Positions 22,279-31,412 of a DNA stretch of 47,867 bases are shown piece by piece. The notes under the pieces were generated by a model. It was not told where the DNA came from. It saw nothing but the letters and a program-made list of their open reading frames with translations, and did no database searches. The stretch's first letter is position 1, and each line of letters starts with the position of its first letter. Source of the DNA: Defluviitaleaceae bacterium (GTDB lineage Bacteria; Bacillota; Clostridia; Lachnospirales; WQUN01); assembly GCA_009781725.1 (NCBI GenBank), contig WQVF01000023.1, forward strand, positions 1 through 47,867, in the 5' to 3' direction. Both the position numbers and the translations under genes were made by a program.

Positions 22279-24141
22279 TCACACTAGTCTCCTTGGGCTT
22301 AGTGATATACATACAACGCGTTGCCCATCTTTTACGGGTGTGCGCTCTTTAAGGGTTATGCGATACATTAGGCTTCCCCAGTTGTTCTTTACACGGCTCT
22401 CCGTAATGGGGATTTCTTCTATGGCTACCTCTGTTGTTGTTGGGTCGTAGGATAATATAGCGGTGCGCTCATTGTCCTGAGCTAAATGGATTTCTCCATT
22501 TTTAACTGCGGGTGTGCGGGTTGTCATAAAATACCGACATACATCGGCAGACTTTTCGTTTAACTCGAAGCTGTCTGTGAGGCAAACTTGATTTTTGTCC
22601 CTCTCTAGGGCTACCTCGCGCCGCCAGCTGGCTATACCGGCATTTGCGGGATACGCGTCTTTTAGCTGCATAGATAGGGCCGTTCTGGTCCCGTTAGCGT
22701 CATATTTTACGTCTGTTGCCTTGTACTGGCCGCCAACATGCTGCATTACACCGTTTACCCCGGGGCAGTTATGGTACTGAGATTGTGTGTACCATATCTC
22801 GTACCGCGTAGGGCTAAACGTTTGGGCGCGGTACTCCTCTGTACCTATATCCAAAAGCACAGGCTTGCCGTCAGCATATACTATAAAATTGCCAACATCG
22901 TTGTGGTTGTGTGACTCTTCATTATTACCCGCTTTTGCCGAAAGAAAGAGGCCCTCTGGGCTTTCATGCTCTCGTGCGGTTATAACCCCGGCCACCCACA
23001 TCCAGGAATCCTTGATATAGGGCAGAGGATAGTTACAGTTTTCCCGCTCCTGGGAACAAAAAATTTCCATCAAGTAACCATAGCCGTTAAACCAGTTAAA
23101 AATTACAGGGGATGCAGTTTTGCCCATAGCCCCTAAGCCCATCATGCCTTTGTCCCCTATGGCCTTGCCAAAGCGGTACGCCGCAGACTTAGGCGTTACT
23201 AAAGCGTCCCCGTCGGCATAGTTAACAAAATAGTTGCCGTCAATAAACACCTTGGTTATATACTGGCCTATCCGCCGGAATTTTTCGTCTTCGGAAGCGG
23301 TTATCATGCCGCCGGATGCTCGGGTTAGCAGCTCTATACAGGTGTTAAGGCCTGCACCAGCGGCACCCCAGTACATGGGGCCCTCGTCGCAACAGCCGTC
23401 TTCTACATACTCTTCGAAGTAGCGGTCCAGGCTTCGCATTGCTTTATGCAATACCTCTGCACGCACTTCAGGGTCGTCTACGGTTAGTAGTGCACACACA
23501 ATTATGTTGGCATTGCACCAGGGGTTCCAGTTATTGGCCCGGGATTTTGAAAAGCCCATCCACCAGTAATCGTTACGGTTAAGATAGGTTTTTATAATGC
23601 GGTTATTAACATGTTGTTTAATCCTTGCCGGGATACGCGGACTTATTTGGGCTAGCTTGTCTCCCAAAAGATATAGCACCCAAGATAGCAACGTACCTGT
23701 TTCGGAGCTGCATAGGTCAATTTCCTCGTCAGACTCGTCTGGGATATCCTCGTCTTTTTTTGTCATGATAAGGGGGCCTATCCATACCGTTTCCTCGCAT
23801 GTGGATATGATGCCGTTTACAATTTGGTTTATGAAGCGGCCCTCACCTTCCATACATTCCGCAATGGCTAGTACCCCAAGGCTGCTTCTACGTTCTAGGA
23901 AGCGGTTCCAGTGGAGTTTTAGGTTGCCAGTTGTGCTAAGGGTTGTGTAACCCTCTGCCGTCATAGCCGGCCATTGGTAGTCTAGGTATTCCTCGGCCAG
24001 TTTAATCCACTCGTCCTTTTTTTCCTTGGGAAGGGCATCCCACTCTTTCCTGTCTTGGTAGCGGGGGAAGGGTTGAAAATTTTTTGTTGTTAAAGGCGCA
24101 AACTCCCGTACATGCGCTAAATTAAAGCGTGTTGCCAGCAT
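22279..24141 (-). CDS. Heparinase II/III-like family protein (paralogue A)
   Basis: The 620-residue product has an N-terminal helical (toroid-like) part and a C-terminal beta-sandwich part. Conserved blocks are DYWWMGFSKSRANNWNPWC, DEGPMYWGAAGAG and SAKAGNNEESHNHNDVGNF; the histidine-rich block is characteristic of heparinase II/III-fold polysaccharide lyases. Such enzymes cleave uronate-containing glycans by beta-elimination, but the exact substrate cannot be deduced. There is no signal peptide, so it should act on imported oligosaccharides. ATG 24141 has AAGGAGG nearby. It is 33 bases after the GH42 gene in one operon. A clear paralogue lies at 44550-46400. Confidence 0.78.
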   Translation of the reverse strand: MLATRFNLAHVREFAPLTTKNFQPFPRYQDRKEWDALPKEKKDEWIKLAEEYLDYQWPAMTAEGYTTLSTTGNLKLHWNRFLERRSSLGVLAIAECMEGEGRFINQIVNGIISTCEETVWIGPLIMTKKDEDIPDESDEEIDLCSSETGTLLSWVLYLLGDKLAQISPRIPARIKQHVNNRIIKTYLNRNDYWWMGFSKSRANNWNPWCNANIIVCALLTVDDPEVRAEVLHKAMRSLDRYFEEYVEDGCCDEGPMYWGAAGAGLNTCIELLTRASGGMITASEDEKFRRIGQYITKVFIDGNYFVNYADGDALVTPKSAAYRFGKAIGDKGMMGLGAMGKTASPVIFNWFNGYGYLMEIFCSQERENCNYPLPYIKDSWMWVAGVITAREHESPEGLFLSAKAGNNEESHNHNDVGNFIVYADGKPVLLDIGTEEYRAQTFSPTRYEIWYTQSQYHNCPGVNGVMQHVGGQYKATDVKYDANGTRTALSMQLKDAYPANAGIASWRREVALERDKNQVCLTDSFELNEKSADVCRYFMTTRTPAVKNGEIHLAQDNERTAILSYDPTTTEVAIEEIPITESRVKNNWGSLMYRITLKERTPVKDGQRVVCISLSPRRLV

Positions 24142-24174
24142 ATATCTGCCTCCTTGTGTTAACAAAATATAGGG

Positions 24175-26160
24175 CTATTGCCTTTGCAAAACCAATACCC
24201 CGTCCGGCTCTAAGTCTGTTTTGCCTTTAAGACTACGGCCGCTTAACAAATCAACAAACTGTGCGTCAAGTTCAATAACGACGTTGTGGCTATTATGGTT
24301 TATAACAAAAATAAATACCCCCGTCTCATTCACTCTTTGCACTGCCTCAACGCCTTTGGGGACGCTTAGTGTCGTGTTAAGGCTGAAATTTATGCTAATA
24401 TCCTCAAATATCTCGCTTAGCATTCCGTCATCGACTCTTGCACCTATATAATAGGCCCTGCCGGTGCCATACATGTTTACAGTTATAGCCGGGCTGTTTG
24501 CAAAATAATCGTTTCCGTATTGTGCCAGCACGTGGGCCGTCTCGCTGTTAATCACGTCGTACCAATCTTGATAACTGTGGCTTATGTTTGTTTTGCGGCT
24601 AACAAGGTGCATATCGTCGGAAGGGTTTATAACGCCGTATTCCGTAACGGTTATGCCTAAAAGCTTGCGCAAATAACCTGGCAGCGGCAGCCTAACCATG
24701 CTGTTATCTAAATGCTTGGCCCCGGCACGGTAATCCATCACAACACATCCGCCACCATCCACATAGTTTTCCAGTTTATTGGCTGTGCTTTCTTCGCAAA
24801 TAATATTATTGGGCAGCACCACACAGTTATAGCGCGAGAAATCATCGTCGGGCGAAATAAAGTCCACAGGAATGTTATGTTTATAAAACCAATTGTAATA
24901 GTCTAAGACATGGTCGCCAAGCTTATAGCCGGCCTTGTGGGGCTGGATTTCGAAAACCCACTCGGAGTCATAGCACAGCACAATAGCCACTTTGGCCCCA
25001 GATGTGCTGTTTTCTATCAGGCCGCGTAGCTTTGATACATCCATACCGGTTTGCACAACTTCCTTGTACCGCCTGTTTTCGCCGCCATGATGGTCTAGTA
25101 TGCCATGCCAGTACTCCTCCAAGCCAAAAGCGCATGTACGCCAGCGGAAATATAATGCCATATCAGCACCATGGGCAATGGCCTGGAATGTCCACCTGCG
25201 AAGCTCTCCCGGTTTTGGGGTTTTTCTCATAACATCACCGCCGGGAGGGCCACTTTGTAGTTCTACCAACCAGTAGTTTTTTTGCCCGGATACGCCTCGT
25301 ATCTGGTCAAAATGCATGGCCGTAATATCCGGCCTGTGTGGGGCAAAGTGGTTGGGGTAGATATCCATCATTGCAAGGTCTAGCCGTCTTGCCATTTTAT
25401 GATAGTCAATGTCGGTAAACCCATTCATCAAATTAGTAGAGATTTTTTGGTGCTGGGTAATTTCCGACAAAATTTTTATCTGAGAATCCATATACATAAT
25501 AGATGAGTCGGAAGAAAAACGCCTAAAATCTAATGCAAGCCCAGGGTTATGAAGCTGGATAGGCCCATAGGTTGGTAGGATTATTTCGTCAAAGCTTCCG
25601 TATGTTTGGTTGGAAAAAACTGTCCCCCAGCGCTCGTTTACCTCGTTGATATCCTTGTAACGCTTTTTAAGCCATATGTGAAACGCCCTGCGACAGTTTT
25701 CGCAAAAGCATCGCACGGTATCTACACAGCCTAGCTCGTTGTCTATTTGCCATGCTATGACATTGGGGTTTTTTCCGTATCTTTCGGCCATAGCAGTTAC
25801 TATGGCATTGGAGTAATGCATGAAGTTCTTATTGTTGTAGCAGTAGTACCGCCTATGGCCGTATCCTTTGGCATGGCCTTTGTAATCATGCGGGAAGATA
25901 TCCGGATGCTTGTCCACTACCCATTTAGGCGGTGCGGCGGTGGGCGTCCCAAGCACAGTGTTAATGCCGTGCTCTGCCAATAGTGCAATGGCTCTGTCCA
26001 ACCACCCAAAGTTGAATTGCCCTTCTTGCGGCTCCATTTTAGTCCATGCAAACTCGGCCATTCTTACTGTGGTAAAGCCTGCGGCTTTCATCATTTTAGC
26101 ATCGGTTTCCCAACGCTCTTCCGGCCAATGTTCCGGGTAGTATGCAGCCCCAAAAAACAT
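24175..26160 (-). CDS. GH42 beta-galactosidase
   Basis: The 661-residue enzyme matches GH42: FFGAAYYPEHWPEERW at the N-terminus, acid/base Glu142 in WQIDNELGC and nucleophile Glu300 in YWLVELQSGP. Four cysteines (Cys107, Cys151, Cys153, Cys156) sit where the structural zinc is bound in Thermus A4 beta-galactosidase. A trimerisation-like domain (about 390-590) and a C-terminal beta domain follow. There is no signal peptide, so it is cytoplasmic. ATG 26160 is chosen because GGAGG lies 6 bases upstream. It is the first gene of the leftward operon and diverges from the rightward glycan operon. Confidence 0.93.
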   Translation of the reverse strand: MFFGAAYYPEHWPEERWETDAKMMKAAGFTTVRMAEFAWTKMEPQEGQFNFGWLDRAIALLAEHGINTVLGTPTAAPPKWVVDKHPDIFPHDYKGHAKGYGHRRYYCYNNKNFMHYSNAIVTAMAERYGKNPNVIAWQIDNELGCVDTVRCFCENCRRAFHIWLKKRYKDINEVNERWGTVFSNQTYGSFDEIILPTYGPIQLHNPGLALDFRRFSSDSSIMYMDSQIKILSEITQHQKISTNLMNGFTDIDYHKMARRLDLAMMDIYPNHFAPHRPDITAMHFDQIRGVSGQKNYWLVELQSGPPGGDVMRKTPKPGELRRWTFQAIAHGADMALYFRWRTCAFGLEEYWHGILDHHGGENRRYKEVVQTGMDVSKLRGLIENSTSGAKVAIVLCYDSEWVFEIQPHKAGYKLGDHVLDYYNWFYKHNIPVDFISPDDDFSRYNCVVLPNNIICEESTANKLENYVDGGGCVVMDYRAGAKHLDNSMVRLPLPGYLRKLLGITVTEYGVINPSDDMHLVSRKTNISHSYQDWYDVINSETAHVLAQYGNDYFANSPAITVNMYGTGRAYYIGARVDDGMLSEIFEDISINFSLNTTLSVPKGVEAVQRVNETGVFIFVINHNSHNVVIELDAQFVDLLSGRSLKGKTDLEPDGVLVLQRQ

Positions 26161-26201
26161 AGAGTCCTCCATCCTATTTACATTACTGTGTCAAGTAAAC
26201 G

Positions 26202-26216
26202 CATTACGCCGTAATG
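26202..26216. promoter_or_regulatory. Perfect 15-base palindrome, operator candidate for the GH42 operon
   Basis: CATTACGCCGTAATG is symmetrical around one central base and lies 42 bases upstream of the GH42 ATG. Its size and position suit a repressor or activator site, but no regulator gene is in the window to match it. Confidence 0.4.
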
Positions 26217-26430
26217 GTGATGTTTTAAGGGCGAAAATGCAGGCAGTCTTGTTTAACTAAGAAATCATGACGGTGTATTTGTAACATATGCACAGTAATC
26301 CAGTCAAGATTAGATATAGACTTGAGGTATTCACCAGGATAGTTTCGTCACGGCACGTGTAATTGCTAGCGAAATATTTGTTCCGTTTATCAGTTTGTGG
26401 GCTAAATCTGTTTAAAACATCATAAATTGC
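26217..26430. other. Divergent intergenic region
   Basis: This is part of the 392-base gap between the two oppositely oriented glycan operons. It is non-coding. Leftward promoter elements must be here or in the palindrome region, but I could not pick a convincing -35/-10 pair on the minus strand. Confidence 0.4.
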
Positions 26431-26459
26431 TTGACGTAATCATTTTTTTACATTAAAGT
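26431..26459 (+). promoter_or_regulatory. Promoter candidate for the rightward glycan operon
   Basis: TTGACG (26431-26436), 17 bases, TAAAGT (26454-26459). It would start transcription near 26466, about 87 bases before the ATG at 26553. Confidence 0.55.
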
Positions 26460-26472
26460 ATAACCAGTTTAG

Positions 26473-26504
26473 TCGCTGTATCCACAGCATTCTACCCACA
26501 GCGA
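26473..26504. promoter_or_regulatory. Inverted repeat just downstream of the predicted transcript start
   Basis: TCGCTGT (26473-26479) and ACAGCGA (26498-26504) are exact inverted copies 18 bases apart, at about +8 to +39. This suits an operator or a 5'-UTR hairpin. Confidence 0.35.
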
Positions 26505-26552
26505 ATATAGCAAATGCAGCTCTACAACGGGATTTGGAAGGTGAGGATTTAA

Positions 26553-28454
26553 ATGACACATGAACGCATAGTTATTAAGCCAGACATGCTAATCAACCTA
26601 GGCCCCATGCCAGATGCAGACAATGATGCATACCGTCTGTTTGACGAAAACGATGCGGTAGGCAACCCGCCAAGCAAAATCCCCCAAACATCGTGGCGGC
26701 TACCTGCTAATGGTAGCGGGTGGGTAAATCCAACGCTTATAGTTGACCTGCAATGCGAACATATAATAAGTGAAGTATATTTTTTTGACGGCCCCAAAAA
26801 CGGCGAAAATGTGCGTGGTGGTGGGTTTAAACTATACGCAGGAAGGCCCTTTAACTGGGGCGAGCCATTGATAGACTATAAAATTCAAAACATCAGCGAG
26901 TGGAAGCATGTCAAACTACAAAACGAAGTGCGTGTTAGGTATTTGCAAATAGAAAAATACCATACCGAGACTTTTCTTTGGAGTGATATGTCTTTTTTTT
27001 GTGATGCAAACATTGGCGAAATGGTGTTCTACGGCACCCCAATTGGCAAACCGGTGGCAAAGCCATTGCCAAAACCAGCCCCCAAGTTTGGCTTCACAAT
27101 GGGCGAGTTTATCGGCATTAACTCATTTTTGTGGACAAAAGAAGAAGATTTGGATTGCATAGGCTTTATTAGGGAGTACCATAACTGGACCTTTACCGAC
27201 CCTAACAACACAAGCTATCCCAATAACAAAAATGTTTATGAATCTCATGGGGTTATGCTAGACGATTACTACGCCCGGCTAAAAGAAAAAAACATTGGAA
27301 TATGCATATGCGTACAAACCGCTTCACAGGCAAGTGATAGCGTAAAACCTGCCTGGGCAGGCCCCACTACAGAACCTGCGTCCTACGAAGCCCATGCCGA
27401 CCATATGTACCAACTAGCAGCCCGTTACGGCAAAACCCCGGTAGACGAAAAGCTGCTGCGTGCTGACGAAAAGTATGGTAATAAAACGGCACTTGATTTA
27501 ATAAATTATTACGAAAATTGGAACGAGCCAGATAACTGGTGGGTAACGGGAGGCGAATGGTTCTCTCCATACGAGCTAGCCGCCATGACCAGTGCCGACT
27601 ACGACGGCCACGCCTTAACCATGGGCAATAAAGTAGGGATAAAAAACGCCGACCCTCATGCAAAATTTGTAATGGGCGGGCTTTCTAATATGTCATTTGG
27701 TTATATCAAGGCCATGTTATTGTGGTTTGAAGAGTTTAGGCCGGATGACAACACGATTTTTGATGTGCTTAACTTCCATGATTACTGCTTTAGTGGTAGC
27801 CAGGGATGCTCACCCGAAAAGGCCAAGCTAAAAGAAAAAATGCAGGAGAAAGTAAACTTCCGCAACACATATTTCCCCAATGCAGAAATTTGGCTTTCAG
27901 AGTTTGGGTGGGATAGGGACCCAGGCTCGCCCCTTTGCGCTGTGGCTCATGCCGGATTTGACGCAAACGAGGTGCAGGCCCAGTGGATAGTGCGCGAGTA
28001 TCTAATTTTAGCCGCTGCCGGTATAGATAGGGCGCAGGTTTACATGATAGACGATGCAGTAAACGAAGACTCGCCCATGCGGCACATGACAAGCGGTTTA
28101 ATTGCTTTTAGAGGAGACGAAAGACTGCCCTCGTGGTACTACACCGCCACCCTTAAAAACCGTTTAGACACCATGGTTTTTGAAGGCGAAGTGGTGTCGG
28201 GAAGCCCAGATGTATGGGTTTATAGCTTTAAGGAAAAAGATAAAAACGCTGGTGCGTATGCCCTATGGTGCCCTACAGAAGACGGCACCCAGGTTAATGG
28301 CTACACCCTAGCCCTTCCTAAAGGGGTAAAAAAGGCAAGCGTTGTAACCCTGGAGGACAAAAACATCAATGGGGTTGAAACTGCCCTTAAAATTAATGAC
28401 GGGGCAGTAACCGTAGATATAAGCGAGAGGCCGATATTTGTGATGATGGAATAG
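26553..28454 (+). CDS. Clan GH-A glycoside hydrolase with N-terminal beta-sandwich
   Basis: The 633-residue product has an N-terminal galactose-binding-like (F5/8C-type) segment (about 15-165), a Pro/Lys linker KPVAKPLPKPAPK (166-178) and a TIM-barrel domain. Candidate catalytic residues are acid/base Glu325 in YENWNEPDNWW and nucleophile Glu450 in IWLSEFGWDRDPG, the spacing expected of clan GH-A families such as GH39 and GH5. I cannot assign a family or substrate. There is no signal peptide. AAGGTGAGG precedes the ATG. It is the first gene of the rightward operon, 17 bases before the solute-binding protein gene. Confidence 0.75.
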   Translation: MTHERIVIKPDMLINLGPMPDADNDAYRLFDENDAVGNPPSKIPQTSWRLPANGSGWVNPTLIVDLQCEHIISEVYFFDGPKNGENVRGGGFKLYAGRPFNWGEPLIDYKIQNISEWKHVKLQNEVRVRYLQIEKYHTETFLWSDMSFFCDANIGEMVFYGTPIGKPVAKPLPKPAPKFGFTMGEFIGINSFLWTKEEDLDCIGFIREYHNWTFTDPNNTSYPNNKNVYESHGVMLDDYYARLKEKNIGICICVQTASQASDSVKPAWAGPTTEPASYEAHADHMYQLAARYGKTPVDEKLLRADEKYGNKTALDLINYYENWNEPDNWWVTGGEWFSPYELAAMTSADYDGHALTMGNKVGIKNADPHAKFVMGGLSNMSFGYIKAMLLWFEEFRPDDNTIFDVLNFHDYCFSGSQGCSPEKAKLKEKMQEKVNFRNTYFPNAEIWLSEFGWDRDPGSPLCAVAHAGFDANEVQAQWIVREYLILAAAGIDRAQVYMIDDAVNEDSPMRHMTSGLIAFRGDERLPSWYYTATLKNRLDTMVFEGEVVSGSPDVWVYSFKEKDKNAGAYALWCPTEDGTQVNGYTLALPKGVKKASVVTLEDKNINGVETALKINDGAVTVDISERPIFVMME

Positions 28455-28471
28455 GGAATGGAGGATGAGTT

Positions 28472-31390
28472 GTGACAAGGAAATTATTTAAGAAGCTTAT
28501 ATCCTTTGTGCTGATTATTGCAATATTGTCGACAAATTTCGCTTTTGGCGCAGAAGAGCCAAGTGCAGCCCACACCCCGGACGAACCTATTACGGTGTTT
28601 CAGATGCGTGAGCGCAATGTTATAAGCTATCACAACTTTTTGGACTACCACAGCACCGCAAGCCGCCCCGATAGGGAATATATTATCGAGGGTGCAAGCT
28701 ATGTATACGCAAACCAAATGGAAACTAAAACCTTGTACGACTTCGAAGGAATGGAAGGTCCAAGCGTACTAACAGGAGAAACAGGGATAATAGAATGGGA
28801 AGTCTATATCCATGAGGCGGGGCTTTACAACTTATCTGTACTGTATTTTCCCATAGAAGGCAGAAGCTCTGACATTCAGCGCGGGATTTTTGTTAATGGG
28901 CGGCTTCCCTTTAACGAAGCAGGCAACATAGAGTTTTATAGGATATGGGTAAACGAAGGCGATATCTACCAAATGGACACCCTAGGCAATCATATACGTG
29001 TGCGCCAAATAGAAGCCCCCAAATGGCTGGAAGTTACCAGCCGGGATTTTCAAGGGTATCATCCCAGGCCCTTCTTATTTTACTTGGAAGCCGGGCTTAA
29101 CACTATAAGTTTTGTCTCGTCTCGTGAGCCTATGGTAATCCGCCATATTCGCCTGTATCAAGAGCCGGAACTGCTAGCATACGAAGAGTATCTTGCAATG
29201 CACTTAGCCAGCGGCCACCCCATAGTTTACGGCCATTTCGAACGGATAGAAGCTCAAGAGGCAGTACGCAAGTCTTCCCCCATGCTATATCCGTTAAACG
29301 ATAACTCCAGCCCGGCTGTGTACCCCCAAAGTCCCAGGTATATCCTTACTAACACCATAGGGGGCACAAACTGGCGCATAAGCGGGCAGTGGATAGAATG
29401 GGATATGTATGTTCCGGAAACGGGGCTTTACAACATCTCATTTAGTGTTCTTCAAAACTTTGCCAGGGGCACCAGTGTATTTAGAGAGTTATCTATCAAC
29501 GGCGAAGTCCCCTTTCAAGAGGCAGAGGCTCTGGCCTTCCGCTTTCAAAGAGGATGGAGGATTGAAACCCTTGGTAACGAGGGCGACGAGCCCTTCTTGT
29601 TCTTGTTACAACAAGGGCACAATACGATAAGGTTAAGAGTTGTACTGGGCGGCCTGTCGGAGTATGTGCGCAGGGTTGAAACCCATATGAGAGAGCTTAA
29701 CGAAATTTATAGACAGCTAATAGTCCTAACTGGGACCGAACCGGATAGGCATAGGGATTATCAAATAGCAAGGAGATTTCCGCATTTATCTTCACAGCTC
29801 ACCGCCCATAGCGAGGATTTGTATCAAATTTTTGACGAACTGGTGGAACTGTCTGGCGGAAGAGGCGAGCGGGATGCCGCTATCCAAAACATGGCGCAAC
29901 AGCTTAGTGTGCTTGCGGTTGATGTGGAGTCGTTTACCTTTAGGCTAGACTTGTTTAGGATTAATATTGGTGCCCTAGGCACATGGTTGATAATGGCTAA
30001 CGAACAAACTTTGCAGCTGGACGCGATTAATATCCAGTCCACTGATACAGCCCCGCCCAGGCTTAGAAATTCGTGGTGGGCAAGGCTTTGGCACGAACTC
30101 CAGTCTCTGTTCTTCTCATTTTTTATAGACTATACCGCAATCGGTAGCCTAGAAATAAACCCAGACCAGGAAACTATTACAGTATGGACAGGGGTAGGGC
30201 GTGACCAAGCCAACTTAACCAAGAGTTTAATAGACCAAGGTTTTGCCGGCTTGGCTGGGATAAATGTTAATCTTATGCTGGTGGATATGGCTACGTTGCT
30301 TCCCGCAATACTTGCCGGCCAGGGGCCGGATGTCGCCATGTTTGTCAGCCCCGATATCCCCATGAACTTTGGTATACGGGGCGCGCTTCATGATATATCT
30401 CAGTTCCCCGATTTTGATGAGATTACAAGCCGGTTTCATGAGGCGGCAATGGTGCCCTTTACCTACGATGGCAGGACTTTTGGCCTGCCCGAGAGCATGA
30501 CATTCCCGATGCTGTTTTATCGCATGGATATACTGGAAGAATTGGGCCTCGAAGTCCCCCAAACATGGGACGAACTGCCCTATGTGCTATCGGTATTAAG
30601 CGTAAACAATTTGGCCTTTGGCCTGCCTGCCCCCGCCATGGCAAGGGCGGCCACTATTACTTCAACCGAAACCCATGACGGTGCGTTTGGCATGTTCTTA
30701 TTCCAAAACGGTGGCGAGTATTACTCCCCATGCGGGCGTTACTCTGGGCTTGATAGTGAAATAGGCATAGCAACATTTAGACAGTTTACCCGCTACTACA
30801 CAGACTTTACGCTAGAAAGAGCTTTTGACTTCGTTAACCGCTTTAGGATAGGCGAAATGCCTTTAGGCGTTGTAGATTTTACAACCTATAACATGTTGCA
30901 AGTTTTTGCACCGGAAATACGGGGGATGTGGGGTTTTACTACTGTGCCCGGTACAGTACGAGAAGACGGGCGTATAGACCGCTCTGTAGCGGCAGGCGGC
31001 AGTGCAATAGTTATGACCGAGCGTTCTAATTATCACGACGCGTCGTGGGAGTTTATAAAGTGGTGGACATCCAGCGAAACCCAGTTGGACTTTGCCCGCG
31101 GGTTAGAAGCCTTACTTGGCCCCTCGGCCAGGTACCCCACCGCCAACCTAGAGGCGTTTGACATGCTGGCTTGGCCGATAGAGCATCACAGGCAACTTAC
31201 TGCCCAGCAGGCATACCTGCGCGGTATACCCCAAGTGCCGGGTGGATATTTTACGGCACGGCATATCAACAATGCGTTTAACACAGTGGTTGTGGCCGAA
31301 ACAATGGGGCCAAGGGAAGCACTAACCAACCATGTACGGTTTATTAACGAAGAAATTGCGTTTAGGCGCAACGAGTTTGGGTTAGATTAA
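28472..31390 (+). CDS. Extracellular solute-binding protein with duplicated N-terminal beta-sandwich domains
   Basis: The 972-residue product has a signal peptide (KKLISFVLIIAILSTNFAFG) without a lipobox cysteine. Two similar beta-sandwich segments follow: about 70-245 (IIEWEVYIHEAGLYNLSVLY) and 285-400 (IEWDMYVPETGLYNISFSVL), each with a VNGRLPFNEA/INGEVPFQEA-like strand, indicating duplication. After a helical region (400-550), residues about 555-965 form a family-1 sugar-binding protein (ITVWTGVGRDQ, AGQGPDVAMFVSP, GRTFGLPESMTFPMLFYR). Typical binding proteins have 420-550 residues, so the N-terminal 550 are an extension that may bind glycan. The start is GTG with GGAGG upstream. It feeds the permeases at 31413 and 32340. 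Confidence 0.85.
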   Translation: MTRKLFKKLISFVLIIAILSTNFAFGAEEPSAAHTPDEPITVFQMRERNVISYHNFLDYHSTASRPDREYIIEGASYVYANQMETKTLYDFEGMEGPSVLTGETGIIEWEVYIHEAGLYNLSVLYFPIEGRSSDIQRGIFVNGRLPFNEAGNIEFYRIWVNEGDIYQMDTLGNHIRVRQIEAPKWLEVTSRDFQGYHPRPFLFYLEAGLNTISFVSSREPMVIRHIRLYQEPELLAYEEYLAMHLASGHPIVYGHFERIEAQEAVRKSSPMLYPLNDNSSPAVYPQSPRYILTNTIGGTNWRISGQWIEWDMYVPETGLYNISFSVLQNFARGTSVFRELSINGEVPFQEAEALAFRFQRGWRIETLGNEGDEPFLFLLQQGHNTIRLRVVLGGLSEYVRRVETHMRELNEIYRQLIVLTGTEPDRHRDYQIARRFPHLSSQLTAHSEDLYQIFDELVELSGGRGERDAAIQNMAQQLSVLAVDVESFTFRLDLFRINIGALGTWLIMANEQTLQLDAINIQSTDTAPPRLRNSWWARLWHELQSLFFSFFIDYTAIGSLEINPDQETITVWTGVGRDQANLTKSLIDQGFAGLAGINVNLMLVDMATLLPAILAGQGPDVAMFVSPDIPMNFGIRGALHDISQFPDFDEITSRFHEAAMVPFTYDGRTFGLPESMTFPMLFYRMDILEELGLEVPQTWDELPYVLSVLSVNNLAFGLPAPAMARAATITSTETHDGAFGMFLFQNGGEYYSPCGRYSGLDSEIGIATFRQFTRYYTDFTLERAFDFVNRFRIGEMPLGVVDFTTYNMLQVFAPEIRGMWGFTTVPGTVREDGRIDRSVAAGGSAIVMTERSNYHDASWEFIKWWTSSETQLDFARGLEALLGPSARYPTANLEAFDMLAWPIEHHRQLTAQQAYLRGIPQVPGGYFTARHINNAFNTVVVAETMGPREALTNHVRFINEEIAFRRNEFGLD

Positions 31391-31412
31391 TCTCCGCAAG
31401 GCGGTGAAGACA

